DNA from: Bacillus timonensis
Lineage (GTDB): Bacteria; Bacillota; Bacilli; Bacillales; Bacillaceae_L
Assembly: GCF_000285535.1 (NCBI RefSeq)
Contig: NZ_HE610986.1
Coordinates: forward strand, 37,660 to 101,659
Reading direction: 5' to 3'
Length of the DNA: 64,000 nt
This document shows positions 53,195 through 62,921 of the stretch, piece after piece (the first letter of the stretch is position 1; every line of letters starts with the position of its first letter). The notes under the pieces are model-generated. The model ran no database searches. It was given only the letters and a program-made list of their open reading frames with translations, and was not told the origin of the DNA. The position numbers and the translations under genes are program-made.

Positions 53195-53431
53195 ATGGCT
53201 GAATTAGATATTAAAGACCAAGTTCAAGAAGTATTAGACAAACTTCGTCCATTCTTACTTCGTGATGGCGGAGACTGTGATTTAGTTGATGTAGAAGATG
53301 GCGTTGTTAAGCTTCGTTTATTAGGTGCTTGCGGAAGCTGCCCAAGCTCTACAATCACACTAAAGGCTGGAATTGAACGTGCATTATTAGAAGAAGTTCC
53401 AGGAGTAGTTGAGGTTGAACAAGTATTCTAA
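53195..53431 (+). CDS. yutI: NifU-like Fe-S scaffold protein YutI
   Basis: 78 residues forming a stand-alone NifU C-terminal domain with CGSC at 46-49 ([20 protein letters not shown]) and an acidic rim. It binds a [4Fe-4S] cluster and serves as scaffold or carrier. The ATG at 53195 follows AAAGGAG. A terminator (TGCCTCAA with TTGAGGCA, 53449-53477) follows. Confidence 0.93.
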   Translation: MAELDIKDQVQEVLDKLRPFLLRDGGDCDLVDVEDGVVKLRLLGACGSCPSSTITLKAGIERALLEEVPGVVEVEQVF

Positions 53432-53784
53432 TAATTAAATGATAATAACAGTGCCTCAAGTTTTTGAGGCATTTTTTTATGTTTTCATATGTAGTAGTGG
53501 CAGTATTTTACACATAGCTGCAGAATCTCATCAAAAAAAAGCGAAACCCTATTTTCGCTTTAGAGTGTAGACAAAGTCAGTGCTGACTTTGTCTACACGA
53601 ATTTTTAAGGTTATCTAAATTTCAACTCAAGTCCCAGACTGTCTTGAAAGCGCTCGTCAGACAAGGCGCGCAGCTGAGCGAAAACGCGAATAGAAGTTGC
53701 CTTCATGAGCGGACGAGCGAGGCAAGCAACGCAGTATGCGAGCGTTTGTCTACAGTCTGAAGCGAAACCCCTAGGTTTCGCTTT
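53432..53784. repeat. convergent spacer with terminator and repeat-like hairpin element
   Basis: After the yutI terminator the spacer contains a perfect 15-bp hairpin at 53565-53598 (GTGTAGACAAAGTCA, loop GTGC, complement), flanked by AGCGAAA/TTTCGCT inverted repeats (near 53540-53561 and 53759-53782). A GC-rich middle section has many GAGCG/GCGAG words. A similar hairpin occurs at 60397-60427. The thrB terminator is the GCGAAACC/GGTTTCGC stem next to 53782. Confidence 0.55.
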
Positions 53785-54702
53785 TTATTCATGTAGTGAT
53801 AATGAAGTTAACCTACTACCGTTTTTCTCAATTGATACTTCTTCTACTTGATATCCTTCAAATACAAGAGAAAGGTCGGTTTGTAGCTGTCTTCCTCGTC
53901 CACTTTCTGTGAAGCAAATGACTGTTGGACCCGCACCACTTATCGCTACCCCAAATGCCCCCGCTCTTTTAGCAACCCTACAAATACTGTTGAATTCAGG
54001 AATAAGCTTAGCACGATATGTTTGATGGAATAAATCAAGTTCCATCATTTTCCCCATCAACTCAAAATTCTTTGTTAATAGAGCTGCGACCATCACATTG
54101 CTTATGGAACTAGCTTTTACTGCCTCTTGGTAGGATAATTCTTTCGGAAGTACATTACGAGCATCTTTTGTTTTTAACTCGTAAGGTGGGATGACAACCG
54201 CCATGTCAAAAGATAAATCATTCACATGGATGAGATCAGTTTCCTCACTTCCACGATGACTTCCAATAACTAAGCCACCATATAATGACGCCCCTACATT
54301 ATCGGGATGCCCCTCGAATTCACAGGCTAAATCAAGCTTTTGTTTATTAGTTAATTGGAGATTACATAGTTCATTAACAAGCTCAATTGCTGCGATAATA
54401 GCTGCCGCACTACTTCCAAGTCCTCTTGCTAGCGGAATATTACTATGAACATAGACTTTGCATGGAGGTAGCTCACATGAAAAAATGTGGGCTACCTTTG
54501 CTGCTATTTGATAAATAAAATTAGCTTTATCAGTTGGAGTATCTATAATTTCTTCTGATTGTAGGACAAACTCCCACTCTTCACTTGGTTCGACCTGTAG
54601 GGTTAAATAGCGATTCACTGCCAACCCTAATGAATCAAAACCAGGTCCAAGATTAGCTGAGCTTGCTGGTACTTTTATTTGAAAAGGTTGATTAGACCTC
54701 AT
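53785..54702 (-). CDS. thrB: homoserine kinase
   Basis: 305 residues of the GHMP kinase family: [18 protein letters not shown] at the N-terminus, the ATP loop [13 protein letters not shown] and the C-terminal [17 protein letters not shown]. It phosphorylates homoserine for threonine synthesis. Start ATG 54702 lies inside the end of thrC (11-base overlap) behind GAGGGG, which indicates coupling; the upstream in-frame extension is not used. Confidence 0.94.
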   Translation of the reverse strand: MRSNQPFQIKVPASSANLGPGFDSLGLAVNRYLTLQVEPSEEWEFVLQSEEIIDTPTDKANFIYQIAAKVAHIFSCELPPCKVYVHSNIPLARGLGSSAAAIIAAIELVNELCNLQLTNKQKLDLACEFEGHPDNVGASLYGGLVIGSHRGSEETDLIHVNDLSFDMAVVIPPYELKTKDARNVLPKELSYQEAVKASSISNVMVAALLTKNFELMGKMMELDLFHQTYRAKLIPEFNSICRVAKRAGAFGVAISGAGPTVICFTESGRGRQLQTDLSLVFEGYQVEEVSIEKNGSRLTSLSLHE

Positions 54703-55759
54703 GTAAAACGGCCCCTCTGATATGATCATAAACTAGCTTTTCATCGTTAGGCAATACAACAGGCTTGATTGATGTTGCTTCAATTGCAATATTCGGGTCT
54801 TTTAATCCATTACCAGTTAAGACAGCAACCACTCGGCTTCCTTTTTTAATTTCACCACTACGAACTTGCTTGATTACACCAGCGATAGATGCGCAAGAAC
54901 CTGGTTCTGCAAACACACCTTCTTTTCTCGCTAATAATCGATATGCTTCAAGGATTTCATCATCTGATACCTCGTCAATTTTACCATTCGATTCATTTGC
55001 AGCTAGGACAGCTTTATCCCAGCTTGCAGGGTTTCCGATACGAATCGCTGTTGCAACTGTTTCAGGATCTTCAATGACTTTATTTTTAACTATTGCTGCT
55101 GCACCTTCTGCTTCAAATCCTCGCATCTCAGGTAGGCCAGTTTTATGACGTTCGTTATATTCCTTAAATCCTTTCCAGTAAGCTGTGATATTACCAGCAT
55201 TTCCGACTGGAATTGCTAAGACATCAGGAGCTCCGTCTAACTGTACACAAATTTCAAATGCTGCTGTTTTTTGACCTTCAATTCGATATGGATTTACAGA
55301 GTTTACAAGAGTTATAGGTGCAGTTTTACTAATATTACGTACCATTTGAAGGGCATGATCAAAGTTTCCTTCAATAGAAATAATCTCAGCACCATACATG
55401 ACGGCTTGCGCTAATTTTCCCATTGCAATTTTACCTTCAGGAATAACGACGATACAGCGAAGTCCTGCACGTGCTGCATATGCCGCCGCTGCAGCAGACG
55501 TATTACCAGTAGATGCACAAATGATTGTGTCACTGCCTTCCTCAACGGCTTTAGCTACTGCCATCACCATCCCACGGTCCTTAAAAGAACCAGTCGGGTT
55601 TGCACCTTCTACTTTTACATATAATTCAACACCAAGATCCTCTGAAAGAGAATGAAGCGGAATTAATGGTGTATTTCCTTCATTTAATGAAAGCATCGGA
55701 GTATTTGTGTTTACCGGTAAATATTCGCGAAATTGTTGTAATAGACCCTGCCATCTCAT
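54692..55759 (-). CDS. thrC: threonine synthase
   Basis: 355 residues of the short PLP-dependent class. The PLP lysine is in [12 protein letters not shown], with [15 protein letters not shown] and [12 protein letters not shown] as phosphate-binding loops. It converts O-phosphohomoserine to threonine. The ATG overlaps the hom stop (ATGA) and the end overlaps thrB, so hom-thrC-thrB form a tightly coupled operon. Confidence 0.95.
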   Translation of the reverse strand: MRWQGLLQQFREYLPVNTNTPMLSLNEGNTPLIPLHSLSEDLGVELYVKVEGANPTGSFKDRGMVMAVAKAVEEGSDTIICASTGNTSAAAAAYAARAGLRCIVVIPEGKIAMGKLAQAVMYGAEIISIEGNFDHALQMVRNISKTAPITLVNSVNPYRIEGQKTAAFEICVQLDGAPDVLAIPVGNAGNITAYWKGFKEYNERHKTGLPEMRGFEAEGAAAIVKNKVIEDPETVATAIRIGNPASWDKAVLAANESNGKIDEVSDDEILEAYRLLARKEGVFAEPGSCASIAGVIKQVRSGEIKKGSRVVAVLTGNGLKDPNIAIEATSIKPVVLPNDEKLVYDHIRGAVLHEV

Positions 55760-57054
55760 GCTAAATTTCCTCCTTCAACTCGATAAGAGCTTTTTACTTC
55801 TTGAATTATTTGTAAATCTCTAAGCTGTACTAAAATTTCTTCATAGTCTTGTAATGATGCCTGATGTGTAATAAGAACAATTTCAGCTAAATCTTTATTC
55901 TTTAACGGTAATTGAAGAATTTTCTCAAAGCTTACACCACGTTCAGAGAAAAGAGATGTAATGTTTGCAAAAGCACCAACTTGATCCTTTACATGAATAC
56001 GTAAGAAGTATTTTGAGAAAATTTCAGATTCCGCTTTTAACTTTTTCTCATATTGAGGGGATACTGCACTAAGTCCATTAACTCCAAGTCTCATATTTTT
56101 CATAACAGCAACTAAATCTGAAACAATTGATGTTGCAGTTGGTAAACTACCAGCCCCCGGACCATAAAACATTGTTTCTCCAACTGCTTCTCCGTACACA
56201 TAAACTGCATTATATTCATCATTTACTCCAGCAAGTGGATGTGATTCTGGAAGAAGTGTTGGTTGAACACTCACCTCAACCTTTTCTCCCTTACGGTGTG
56301 CATTCCCAATTAACTTCAGAACATAACCCAATCGTTTACTATATTCAATGTCTTCACTTGTTACCGAAGAAATTCCTTGAACACGAACGTCCTTAAGGTC
56401 GATATTCATTGAGTAACCTAATGAAGCAAGGATTGCCATCTTTCTTGCTGCATCTAGCCCCTCAACATCTGCAGTTGGATCTGCTTCTGCATAACCAAGT
56501 TCTTGTGCTTCCTTTAACACCTCTTCATAATCACTGCCGAATTTGCTCATTTTTGTTAAAATAAAGTTAGTTGTTCCGTTAACGATTCCCATCATTTTAA
56601 TGATCCGGTCTGATGCGAAACCGTCCACTAAACCGCGAAGGATTGGAATCCCACCAGCAACACTTGCTTCATAGAATAAGTCACAACCATTTTCACTTGC
56701 AACATTTAATAGTTCTGGACCGTATAATGCCATTAAGTCTTTATTAGCTGTTACAACATGTTTTTTATTACGTAAAGCTTGAAGCACTAGCTGCCTTGTA
56801 TTATCTACTCCACCCATCACCTCAATGACAACATCAATTTCTGGATCTTCAATTACCTCGTTTACATTTGTTGTCAAAAGTGAAGGTTCAATTTCAACTG
56901 AACGATGTTTATGTATATCTTGGACTAATATCTTCTTTACTTCTATTGGGCAACCTACTTGGTGCATTAATTTATCTTGATGATTCTTTAATATCGTAAC
57001 AACGCCACTACCAACCGTACCTAATCCTAATAATCCAACTGAAATACTTTTCAT
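55756..57054 (-). CDS. hom: homoserine dehydrogenase
   Basis: 432 residues. NAD(P) site [14 protein letters not shown], catalytic region [12 protein letters not shown] and [11 protein letters not shown], and a C-terminal ACT domain ([20 protein letters not shown]) for threonine feedback. It reduces aspartate semialdehyde to homoserine. First gene of the operon; the ATG at 57054 follows AGGAGGCGG. No T-box or riboswitch is evident in the 220-bp leader. Confidence 0.96.
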   Translation of the reverse strand: MKSISVGLLGLGTVGSGVVTILKNHQDKLMHQVGCPIEVKKILVQDIHKHRSVEIEPSLLTTNVNEVIEDPEIDVVIEVMGGVDNTRQLVLQALRNKKHVVTANKDLMALYGPELLNVASENGCDLFYEASVAGGIPILRGLVDGFASDRIIKMMGIVNGTTNFILTKMSKFGSDYEEVLKEAQELGYAEADPTADVEGLDAARKMAILASLGYSMNIDLKDVRVQGISSVTSEDIEYSKRLGYVLKLIGNAHRKGEKVEVSVQPTLLPESHPLAGVNDEYNAVYVYGEAVGETMFYGPGAGSLPTATSIVSDLVAVMKNMRLGVNGLSAVSPQYEKKLKAESEIFSKYFLRIHVKDQVGAFANITSLFSERGVSFEKILQLPLKNKDLAEIVLITHQASLQDYEEILVQLRDLQIIQEVKSSYRVEGGNLA

Positions 57055-57240
57055 TATTTGCCGCCTCCTCTGTATTTCCTAGAAATACATTTGTCCTTCT
57101 ATAAAAGACATTATAGTAGTGATACTGTATTTTTACAAGTATTATTTTTCTGTATTTTCCGTTGAAAACGCTTAACACCCTGTTGTAAAAGGACATTTTT
57201 TTATAAAAAATTTTTTTATAAAAACTTCAGCTATAAAAAA

Positions 57241-57268
57241 AAGAGCACCTTCCTTGCGAAGGTGCCTT
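57241..57268 (-). terminator. terminator of the hydroxyacid dehydrogenase gene
   Basis: GCACCTTC and GAAGGTGC arms, T run on the minus strand. Confidence 0.8.
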
Positions 57269-57276
57269 AGGAAAAT

Positions 57277-58266
57277 CTATTTTACTGACAGTCCCCACTC
57301 TTTATTAACCAGTGTCTTTGGTTGTTGATTGTTAAGAACAAGCTGAATGTTCTTACAGCATAATTCCATCATGGTTCCACGAGTTTCTGTACTTGAGCTT
57401 CCGATATGAGGTAAAGCAACGACATTAGGAAGTGTTAGTAAAGGATGATCGACATCTACCGGCTCTTTTGCAAATACGTCTAATCCAGCTCCAGCAATCT
57501 CACCACTTGCTAATGCTTGATATAAAGCGTCTTCATCAACGACTGGTCCTCTTGATACATTTATAAAAATTGCGGATTTTTTCATTTTCTTAAAGCTTTC
57601 CTGATTAAATAAGCCTCTTGTCTCCTCTGTAAGAGGCGTTAAGCACACAATAAAATCAGATGTTTCAACTAACTCATCTAGAGAGGTATAGGAAGCACCA
57701 ATACGTTCCTCGGCTGCAACATTGCGAGAACGGTTATGGTACAAAACATCCATATCAAAACCGGTCGCACGCTTTGCAACCGCTTCCCCAATTTTGCCCA
57801 TTCCAACGATTCCAATTGTTTTATGATGAACATCATGACCTGCAAGCAATAGTGGGCTCCAACTTTTCCATTCGCCATTTTTAACAAATTCAGCTGCTTC
57901 AACAATTCGTCTTGCTGTTGCTAGTAACAACGCAAAGGTCAAATCAGCAGTTGTATCTGTTAAGACATCTGGTGTGTTGCATACCGCAATTCCCTTTTGA
58001 TTCGCATATCCTACATCAATATTATCAAAACCAACTGCTAAGTTTGCAATAACTTTTAATTTCGGTGCTGCATCAAGAAGCTCTTTATCAATTTTATCAG
58101 AGAGCATGGTTAAAAGTGCATCGGCCTTTTTTACCTCTTCAAGGAGAATCTCTCTTGGAACTGCTTTTTCTTCTTCATTCCAAATATGTACATCTGCTAC
58201 TTCCATTAGTGGTTTCATTGCTTCTTCAGTAAGTTTTCTGGTAATAAAAACATATGGCTTTGTCAT
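57277..58266 (-). CDS. D-2-hydroxyacid dehydrogenase (glyoxylate/hydroxypyruvate reductase type)
   Basis: 329 residues. NAD site TIGIVGMGKIGEAVAKRA, catalytic Arg in FINVSRGPVVDEDALYQAL, Glu in DVFAKEPVDVDHPL and His in ALPHIGSSSTETR. It resembles B. subtilis YvcT-like reductases acting on glyoxylate, hydroxypyruvate or gluconate derivatives. Exact substrate unknown. Its place upstream of hom is not part of the threonine operon, since a terminator intervenes. Confidence 0.9.
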   Translation of the reverse strand: MTKPYVFITRKLTEEAMKPLMEVADVHIWNEEEKAVPREILLEEVKKADALLTMLSDKIDKELLDAAPKLKVIANLAVGFDNIDVGYANQKGIAVCNTPDVLTDTTADLTFALLLATARRIVEAAEFVKNGEWKSWSPLLLAGHDVHHKTIGIVGMGKIGEAVAKRATGFDMDVLYHNRSRNVAAEERIGASYTSLDELVETSDFIVCLTPLTEETRGLFNQESFKKMKKSAIFINVSRGPVVDEDALYQALASGEIAGAGLDVFAKEPVDVDHPLLTLPNVVALPHIGSSSTETRGTMMELCCKNIQLVLNNQQPKTLVNKEWGLSVK

Positions 58267-58322
58267 TGTTCCACCTCTTAGTAAAATTTGTTAGTAGGAT
58301 ATTATTATAGTACCATATATTT

Positions 58323-59327
58323 CTATCTTTGGAGCCAGTTAATGTTTGGAATTGTTAGTCTTTTTTCATTAATTCCTACGCTTGAAAAAAAGGTGGCCAA
58401 CAGACGTTCGTGTTTACTAGATTGGCTTAAGATTGATTCTAATTTTTGAAGTTGGTTTTCCTTTTGGTTCTCCGATTCTGTCATATAATACCCTTCAATA
58501 CATTCGAAAAAATGAACCGGGAATAATAATCGTGCATACAGAAGCCTCCAGGAAAAAGTGGAAAGAGGGCTGACTTGCTCATACTCTCTCAAAAATTGAG
58601 TGATTTTTCCATTTGGTCTATAATCACCACCTACATATTGATCACGAATATATTCTGCTAAGTCCCGAGAATAATGGTCAAACACCCACTCGGTAGGAAG
58701 CTTTGTATATGAGTCCCCGTCCCATGACACTTCCGTAAAACGATGATGGCAAATAGTAGCTGAATCAATTGCAGTGGGTTGCACATCCATTTCTGTATCG
58801 ACAAGGTATTGGATGGCATTTTCGGTTAAACCTATATAATACGGAAAAGCTTCAACAAATAATGTTTCAAAACGGGTTTCAGGATGCTGCTTCACTTTTT
58901 CTTTCCAAAATAATTCCATTTGATCTACTCTTTTTTCCCATAAATATTTCCATTGTCCAATTCGATTGAGTTTATTTACACGGTAAGGGAAACTTCTGCC
59001 TCTTTTATGAAATCGAGCTAATTCATATCCCAAAGAATTAGAAACTCTGTGGTTGTATACTGGACATCTAATGATAGCAACTTCTTCATCATTAATGTTG
59101 GCGCTTAATTTCCCATCTGTTGTAGGTAAAATCGATCCTACTCGAATATCCCCTTTTTGAACCATATAGTCGCTAAGATATTTTATTTCGTTTAACTCTT
59201 CATGTTCCAAATTTGGTATTGGCACAATACAATATACTATATTTCGATAGATGAACGCTTCATAGCCAAATGCCTTTATGGAACGATCTACTTTTAATTT
59301 GTATTCTTTAAAGAGCACTTCTTTCAT
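58323..59327 (-). CDS. yutH: spore coat protein YutH (kinase-like fold)
   Basis: 334 residues, similar in length to B. subtilis YutH (about 339), a CotS-family coat protein with a kinase-like fold. Conserved-looking parts are YELARFHKRGRSFPYRVN and ATICHHRFTEVSWD; the usual kinase ATP motifs are weak. It should be made in the mother cell during sporulation. The ATG at 59327 is used. Confidence 0.85.
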   Translation of the reverse strand: MKEVLFKEYKLKVDRSIKAFGYEAFIYRNIVYCIVPIPNLEHEELNEIKYLSDYMVQKGDIRVGSILPTTDGKLSANINDEEVAIIRCPVYNHRVSNSLGYELARFHKRGRSFPYRVNKLNRIGQWKYLWEKRVDQMELFWKEKVKQHPETRFETLFVEAFPYYIGLTENAIQYLVDTEMDVQPTAIDSATICHHRFTEVSWDGDSYTKLPTEWVFDHYSRDLAEYIRDQYVGGDYRPNGKITQFLREYEQVSPLSTFSWRLLYARLLFPVHFFECIEGYYMTESENQKENQLQKLESILSQSSKHERLLATFFSSVGINEKRLTIPNINWLQR

Positions 59328-59510
59328 AAATCATCACCCCTCGCACATACTATGTAACTACCCACATCAATTTTTGCACCTGCAAAAATTGATGACTTTT
59401 CCACTAAAATGAAGTTAATACATCTATATGAAACAAAACCCCATTACTTGTGATAAACTAGTAAATATTAGTAAAATTATTCCGAAATCATAAGAAATTA
59501 GGTGAAAAAA

Positions 59511-60008
59511 ATGACTGAAAATAAAATGAGTGAGATTGAGCGAACTGCTAGAAGATGGTTAGAGGAAAGAGGTGTAACCATTCAAGACATTGCGGATTTG
59601 GTGTACTTTTTACAAAGCAAATATCATCCAGATTTAAAAATGGAGGAATGTGTTCACAATGTTGATCGTGTATTAACGAAACGTGAAATTCAAAATGCTA
59701 TATTGACAGGGATTCAATTAGATAAGCTTGCAGAAAAAGGCTTGCTTGAAGAGCCACTTCTTTCTACAATAAAGGTTGATGAAGGACTGTACGGTGTTGA
59801 TGAGATTCTTGCATTTTCAATTGTAAACGTGTATGGTTCAATCGGTTTTACAAATTACGGTTATATAGATAAGAAAAAGCCTGGAATTTTAGAACGGTTA
59901 AATGACAAATCCACTGGAGAATGTCACACATTTTTAGATGATATTGTGGGGGCAATTGCAGCTGCCGCATCTAGTCGACTTGCACACAGAGCAGCAAATA
60001 CGAATTAA
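59511..60008 (+). CDS. yutG: phosphatidylglycerophosphatase A-type protein YutG
   Basis: 165 residues. The C-terminal half has the PgpA-like pattern GSIGFTNYGYIDKKKPG, ERLNDKSTGECHTFLDDIVGAIAAA with acidic metal-binding residues. Unlike E. coli PgpA, membrane segments are weak, as in the Bacillus family. ATG 59511 has AGGTGA seven bases upstream; the GTG nine bases earlier overlaps it. Confidence 0.85.
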   Translation: MTENKMSEIERTARRWLEERGVTIQDIADLVYFLQSKYHPDLKMEECVHNVDRVLTKREIQNAILTGIQLDKLAEKGLLEEPLLSTIKVDEGLYGVDEILAFSIVNVYGSIGFTNYGYIDKKKPGILERLNDKSTGECHTFLDDIVGAIAAAASSRLAHRAANTN

Positions 60009-60017
60009 AGGATAAAA

Positions 60018-60047
60018 GATCAAATCGGTGCGATTTGGTCTTTTTTA
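60018..60047 (+). terminator. terminator of yutG
   Basis: GATCAAATC and GATTTGGTC arms followed by six T residues. Confidence 0.75.
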
Positions 60048-60103
60048 TTGGATAATAGTAGTATACTGAATTTACAAACTATTATATCCGAGGTGGATGT
60101 GAA

Positions 60104-60313
60104 ATGGACCTTTTATTTAAAATTGCCGGCCTTATTTTTATTGTGATTGCGATAGTTATAACCTTTACATTAAAAAAAGAAGTTAAAAGCCTTAGTGGCC
60201 CCGTGTTAGATAAGAGTATTGCCAATCGATGGACGAGACGCTCCAAAACATCAACCATTTTGATGGGGATTGGTTGCATTTTCACAATAATTGGACTTAT
60301 TTTGTCCCTATAA
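60104..60313 (+). CDS. small two-helix membrane protein, unknown
   Basis: 69 residues with helices at the N-terminus (LLFKIAGLIFIVIAIVITF) and C-terminus (STILMGIGCIFTIIGLIL) around a basic loop. ATG 60104 follows GAGGTGGATGTGAA. Convergent with yutF. Family not recognised. Confidence 0.65.
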   Translation: MDLLFKIAGLIFIVIAIVITFTLKKEVKSLSGPVLDKSIANRWTRRSKTSTILMGIGCIFTIIGLILSL

Positions 60314-60396
60314 AAAAGCTTGCATTCTGCGTAGCTTTCGTGACAGGGCTTTTCAAGACAGGCTGAGAAAGTACATATTATTCTTTAAAAAGTTCC

Positions 60397-60427
60397 TGTA
60401 GCCAAAGTCAGTTAGACTTTGGCTACA
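60397..60427. repeat. hairpin related to the one at 53565
   Basis: TGTAGCCAAAGTC and GACTTTGGCTACA arms (13 bp), loop AGTTA. Compared with 53565-53598 it differs in one stem pair (A-T there, C-G here). It lies between convergent genes, as does the other. Confidence 0.6.
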
Positions 60428-60448
60428 CTCTGGTACGCTAGATTGTTT

Positions 60449-61219
60449 TTAAATTCTATCCATCCATTCCTTTAAGCTGTCAATCGCATAGGTAGGCTGT
60501 CGGTCATAGCCCTTTAAAAGTTCCGCAGTCGTAACACCTGTATGGACTAGAAGTGTATCGATACCAGCTTTCATTCCTGCCATGATATCAGTGTCGTAAT
60601 AATCACCAATCATTAATGTATCTTCCTTCGCGATTCCTAACTTCTTTTGGGCTTGCTCCATGATTACTTTTTCGGGCTTTCCGATAAAAATCGGTTGAAC
60701 AGTAGTGGAGACTGTTACAACTGATGTTAGTGAACCATTTCCTGGTAAAAGTCCTCTTTCTGTCGGAATCGAAATATCACCATTTGTTGAAATAAACGTT
60801 GCCCCATTGCGGACTGCAAGACAAGCTAGTGCAAATTTTTCATATGTAACGGAGCGGTCAATTCCGACAACAACAAAATCTGGGTTTTCCTCTTGAATTG
60901 TAAAACCTTTTTCTTGTAGCGCTTGACGAATCCCCTCTTCACCAATGACAAAAACTGTGCCACCTTGCTTTTGTTCGTACATATAGTTTGCAGTCGCCTG
61001 GCTTGTTGTGAATACTTGTTCTTCCGTACATGCAATGTCAAAATCGCGCAGCTTTGCAGCAACCTGTTCCGGTGTTCTTGATGAATTATTAGTAACAAAT
61101 AAATAGGGAATTTGCTTTTCATTTAGGGCATTTACAAAATCACACGCTTCATTAATGCGCTCAGTTCCACGGTACATCGTACCATCTAAGTCAATTAAGT
61201 AGCCTTTATACGTTTTCAC
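60449..61219 (-). CDS. yutF: HAD-family phosphatase YutF (NagD-like)
   Basis: 256 residues from GTG 61219 (GGTG nine bases upstream), the length of B. subtilis YutF. HAD motif I is YKGYLIDLDGTMYRG, motif II FVTNNSSRTP, and motif III/IV IGKPEKVIMEQ with MIGDYYDTDIMAG. It hydrolyses phosphate esters such as p-nitrophenyl phosphate or nucleotides in family members; the natural substrate is unknown. Confidence 0.9.
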   Translation of the reverse strand: MKTYKGYLIDLDGTMYRGTERINEACDFVNALNEKQIPYLFVTNNSSRTPEQVAAKLRDFDIACTEEQVFTTSQATANYMYEQKQGGTVFVIGEEGIRQALQEKGFTIQEENPDFVVVGIDRSVTYEKFALACLAVRNGATFISTNGDISIPTERGLLPGNGSLTSVVTVSTTVQPIFIGKPEKVIMEQAQKKLGIAKEDTLMIGDYYDTDIMAGMKAGIDTLLVHTGVTTAELLKGYDRQPTYAIDSLKEWMDRI

Positions 61220-61252
61220 TAGTGAAATCACCTTTTTGAACTTATATTTTAG

Positions 61253-61690
61253 TTAATTTTTAAATGCTGACACAGGTCCTAATTCATTTTCAAGATAGGA
61301 TCTGACAGCGTCTGGAAAGCTTTTTAGACTTTCATTATTTTTTTCTAAACTTGAAAGAATTTCATCATGATTGATTTCCAGATAATCTTGAACAATCACC
61401 TTGCGGAAACGAATGATCTCTTTTAGCTCATTTGCAGTTTCTGTTGATACCACTTTTTCATCTTCAAGAATGTCAATGATATCCTCATAACTCCCCGGAT
61501 CACGCATTATAAAGCCATCAATCATTGAATTCCCTACATCTAAAATCGCTTCAATTAATAGTTGAGAAATGCGTTCTAATGCTTTCTTATCAAGAATGCT
61601 TGTCCAATTTGTTTCCGTTTTTAACAATTCTAAATTCTCTTCGTAAAAAAGAAGGGTTTTCTCAATCTTTTCTCGGTCAACAAAATACAC
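61253..61690 (-). CDS. yutE: YutE, DUF86 HepT-like protein lacking the catalytic histidine
   Basis: 145 residues with the helical HepT/DUF86 fold: RISQLLIEAILDVGNSMID (helix 2) and RFRKVIVQDYLEI. The HepT nuclease motif is Rx4HxY. Here R96 and Y103 are kept but the middle residue is Q101, so the toxin-type RNase centre is altered. No MntA nucleotidyltransferase gene is next to it. The gene follows yutF in B. subtilis order. Confidence 0.85.
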   Translation of the reverse strand: MYFVDREKIEKTLLFYEENLELLKTETNWTSILDKKALERISQLLIEAILDVGNSMIDGFIMRDPGSYEDIIDILEDEKVVSTETANELKEIIRFRKVIVQDYLEINHDEILSSLEKNNESLKSFPDAVRSYLENELGPVSAFKN

Positions 61691-61852
61691 AGTATCACCC
61701 TCTATTTATCAATATCTTTACGTCCCTCATTATTTTACCATAAAGTTTATAATCATTCATGGTAAGCCTTATTGTATGATAATTTCGTTTTCTATTTCCT
61801 ATACCTTTGTTATGATAATTGTAAATGATTGTTTTAAAAAGGAGAATCCATT

Positions 61853-62119
61853 ATGTCAGAACGTTTTTTCTTATATGATGATACGATTGACACACAAACT
61901 CGATTTGTAAGCTTTATGGGCGAACACCAGCGTTACGACTTAGCAATAATTAGATCTGACCGATATTATGGAAAGCAGATTGTGTTAAATATTTTAAGCA
62001 ATCGCTTTGCAATTATTGGTAGAGATGATCTTGATGAACCAGGTTATATTGAACATGCTTATCAGCTGCCTGAGGATGAAGCAGAGGAATTACGCTCTTT
62101 CCTGTATGAAATTGTCTAA
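61853..62119 (+). CDS. DUF3055 protein
   Basis: 88 residues: FFLYDDTIDTQTRFVSFMG, YDLAIIRSDRYYGKQIVLNI, DEAEELRSFLYEIV, the DUF3055 pattern. It is cytoplasmic, without motifs of known function. The ATG follows AAAGGAGAATCCATT. Confidence 0.8.
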   Translation: MSERFFLYDDTIDTQTRFVSFMGEHQRYDLAIIRSDRYYGKQIVLNILSNRFAIIGRDDLDEPGYIEHAYQLPEDEAEELRSFLYEIV

Positions 62120-62175
62120 CATATTCTCGGAAAACCCGGAAAACACTATAGAGTAAGAAGTGAGGTGTTTTACAG

Positions 62176-62469
62176 GTGGCAGAAAATGAAAAAGACAAGG
62201 AAGAAATAAAGTATACAGATTTTTCAAATGTAGAGACGATGAGAAATTTTTTAACCTTTGAGGAATACCCAGAAGGCCCATATGGTACCCCACGTGGCAA
62301 AGATACACCTGTTGAAAATAAAAGCACTCCATGGGAAGAGGGACAGCGAACGTATAGTAACTTTAACTATGAGTTCAAATCACTTCACCAAGACCTACCA
62401 AGACAATTCCCTGGCGCTCATCCTACACATGATGACAAGAATGAAAATGCCGAACCTCCTTATGACTAA
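62176..62469 (+). CDS. conserved hydrophilic cytosolic protein
   Basis: 97 residues from GTG 62176 with GAGGTG upstream. Highly charged with conserved-looking EEYPEGPYGTPRGKDTPVENK and RQFPGAHPTHDD. Found as an unnamed cytosolic protein in Bacillaceae; no function known. Fifty-six bases after the DUF3055 gene, so co-transcription is possible. Confidence 0.7.
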   Translation: MAENEKDKEEIKYTDFSNVETMRNFLTFEEYPEGPYGTPRGKDTPVENKSTPWEEGQRTYSNFNYEFKSLHQDLPRQFPGAHPTHDDKNENAEPPYD

Positions 62470-62491
62470 AGATGATATACGACAAAAAATA

Positions 62492-62517
62492 AAAGTACAG
62501 GCGCAGCCTGTACTTTA
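62492..62517. terminator. bidirectional terminator
   Basis: AAAGTACAGGC and GCCTGTACTTT arms around GCA. Confidence 0.75.
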
Positions 62518-62790
62518 TTTCTTTACCTTTTTTAGGACAAAATAAGCGCAACCGAAATTGCAATATTCGTATAAATACTCGGAAAGGGTACTTATTTTTG
62601 TATCGAAGGACGCTTTTTGGTTCTTATCATCAAAGAAACCTTTTAATCGAAGCTGTTCATATCCCCAATCTCCGACAATATAGTCATATTTTGCAAGGAT
62701 ATCACTATATCTTGCCCGAAAGGCCTCTTCATTAAATCCATCTTTCAGCTCATCTACAAGCTCATATGTACTATTGTTAATGCTAATCAC
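62515..62790 (-). CDS. yutD: YutD, DUF1027 protein
   Basis: 91 residues from GTG 62790 behind GAGGTGAAATAAA. Conserved DUF1027 run: KDGFNEEAFRARYSDILAKYDYIVGDW, then RLKGFFDD, and a final EYCNFGCAYFVLKK with two cysteines. Slightly shorter than B. subtilis YutD. Function unknown. Confidence 0.9.
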   Translation of the reverse strand: MISINNSTYELVDELKDGFNEEAFRARYSDILAKYDYIVGDWGYEQLRLKGFFDDKNQKASFDTKISTLSEYLYEYCNFGCAYFVLKKVKK

Positions 62791-62921
62791 TTTATTTCAC
62801 CTCGTACCCCTTACTAGAGATGTTCAACATTTCTATATTTCCATTATAGCCAATCAACCCATCAATTACTATGCGAAATTTTTGATGAATTGGTCAACCT
62901 ACAACTGAGGGGGTGTCAAGA

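Noticed and set aside
54765-55148. 127-residue plus-strand frame
   Set aside because: Antisense to threonine synthase; composition follows the codons of thrC.
57055-57276. Possible T-box or threonine riboswitch before hom
   Set aside because: The leader is short and AT-rich; no T-box sequence, specifier stem or antiterminator is visible, and the only stem is the terminator of the preceding gene.
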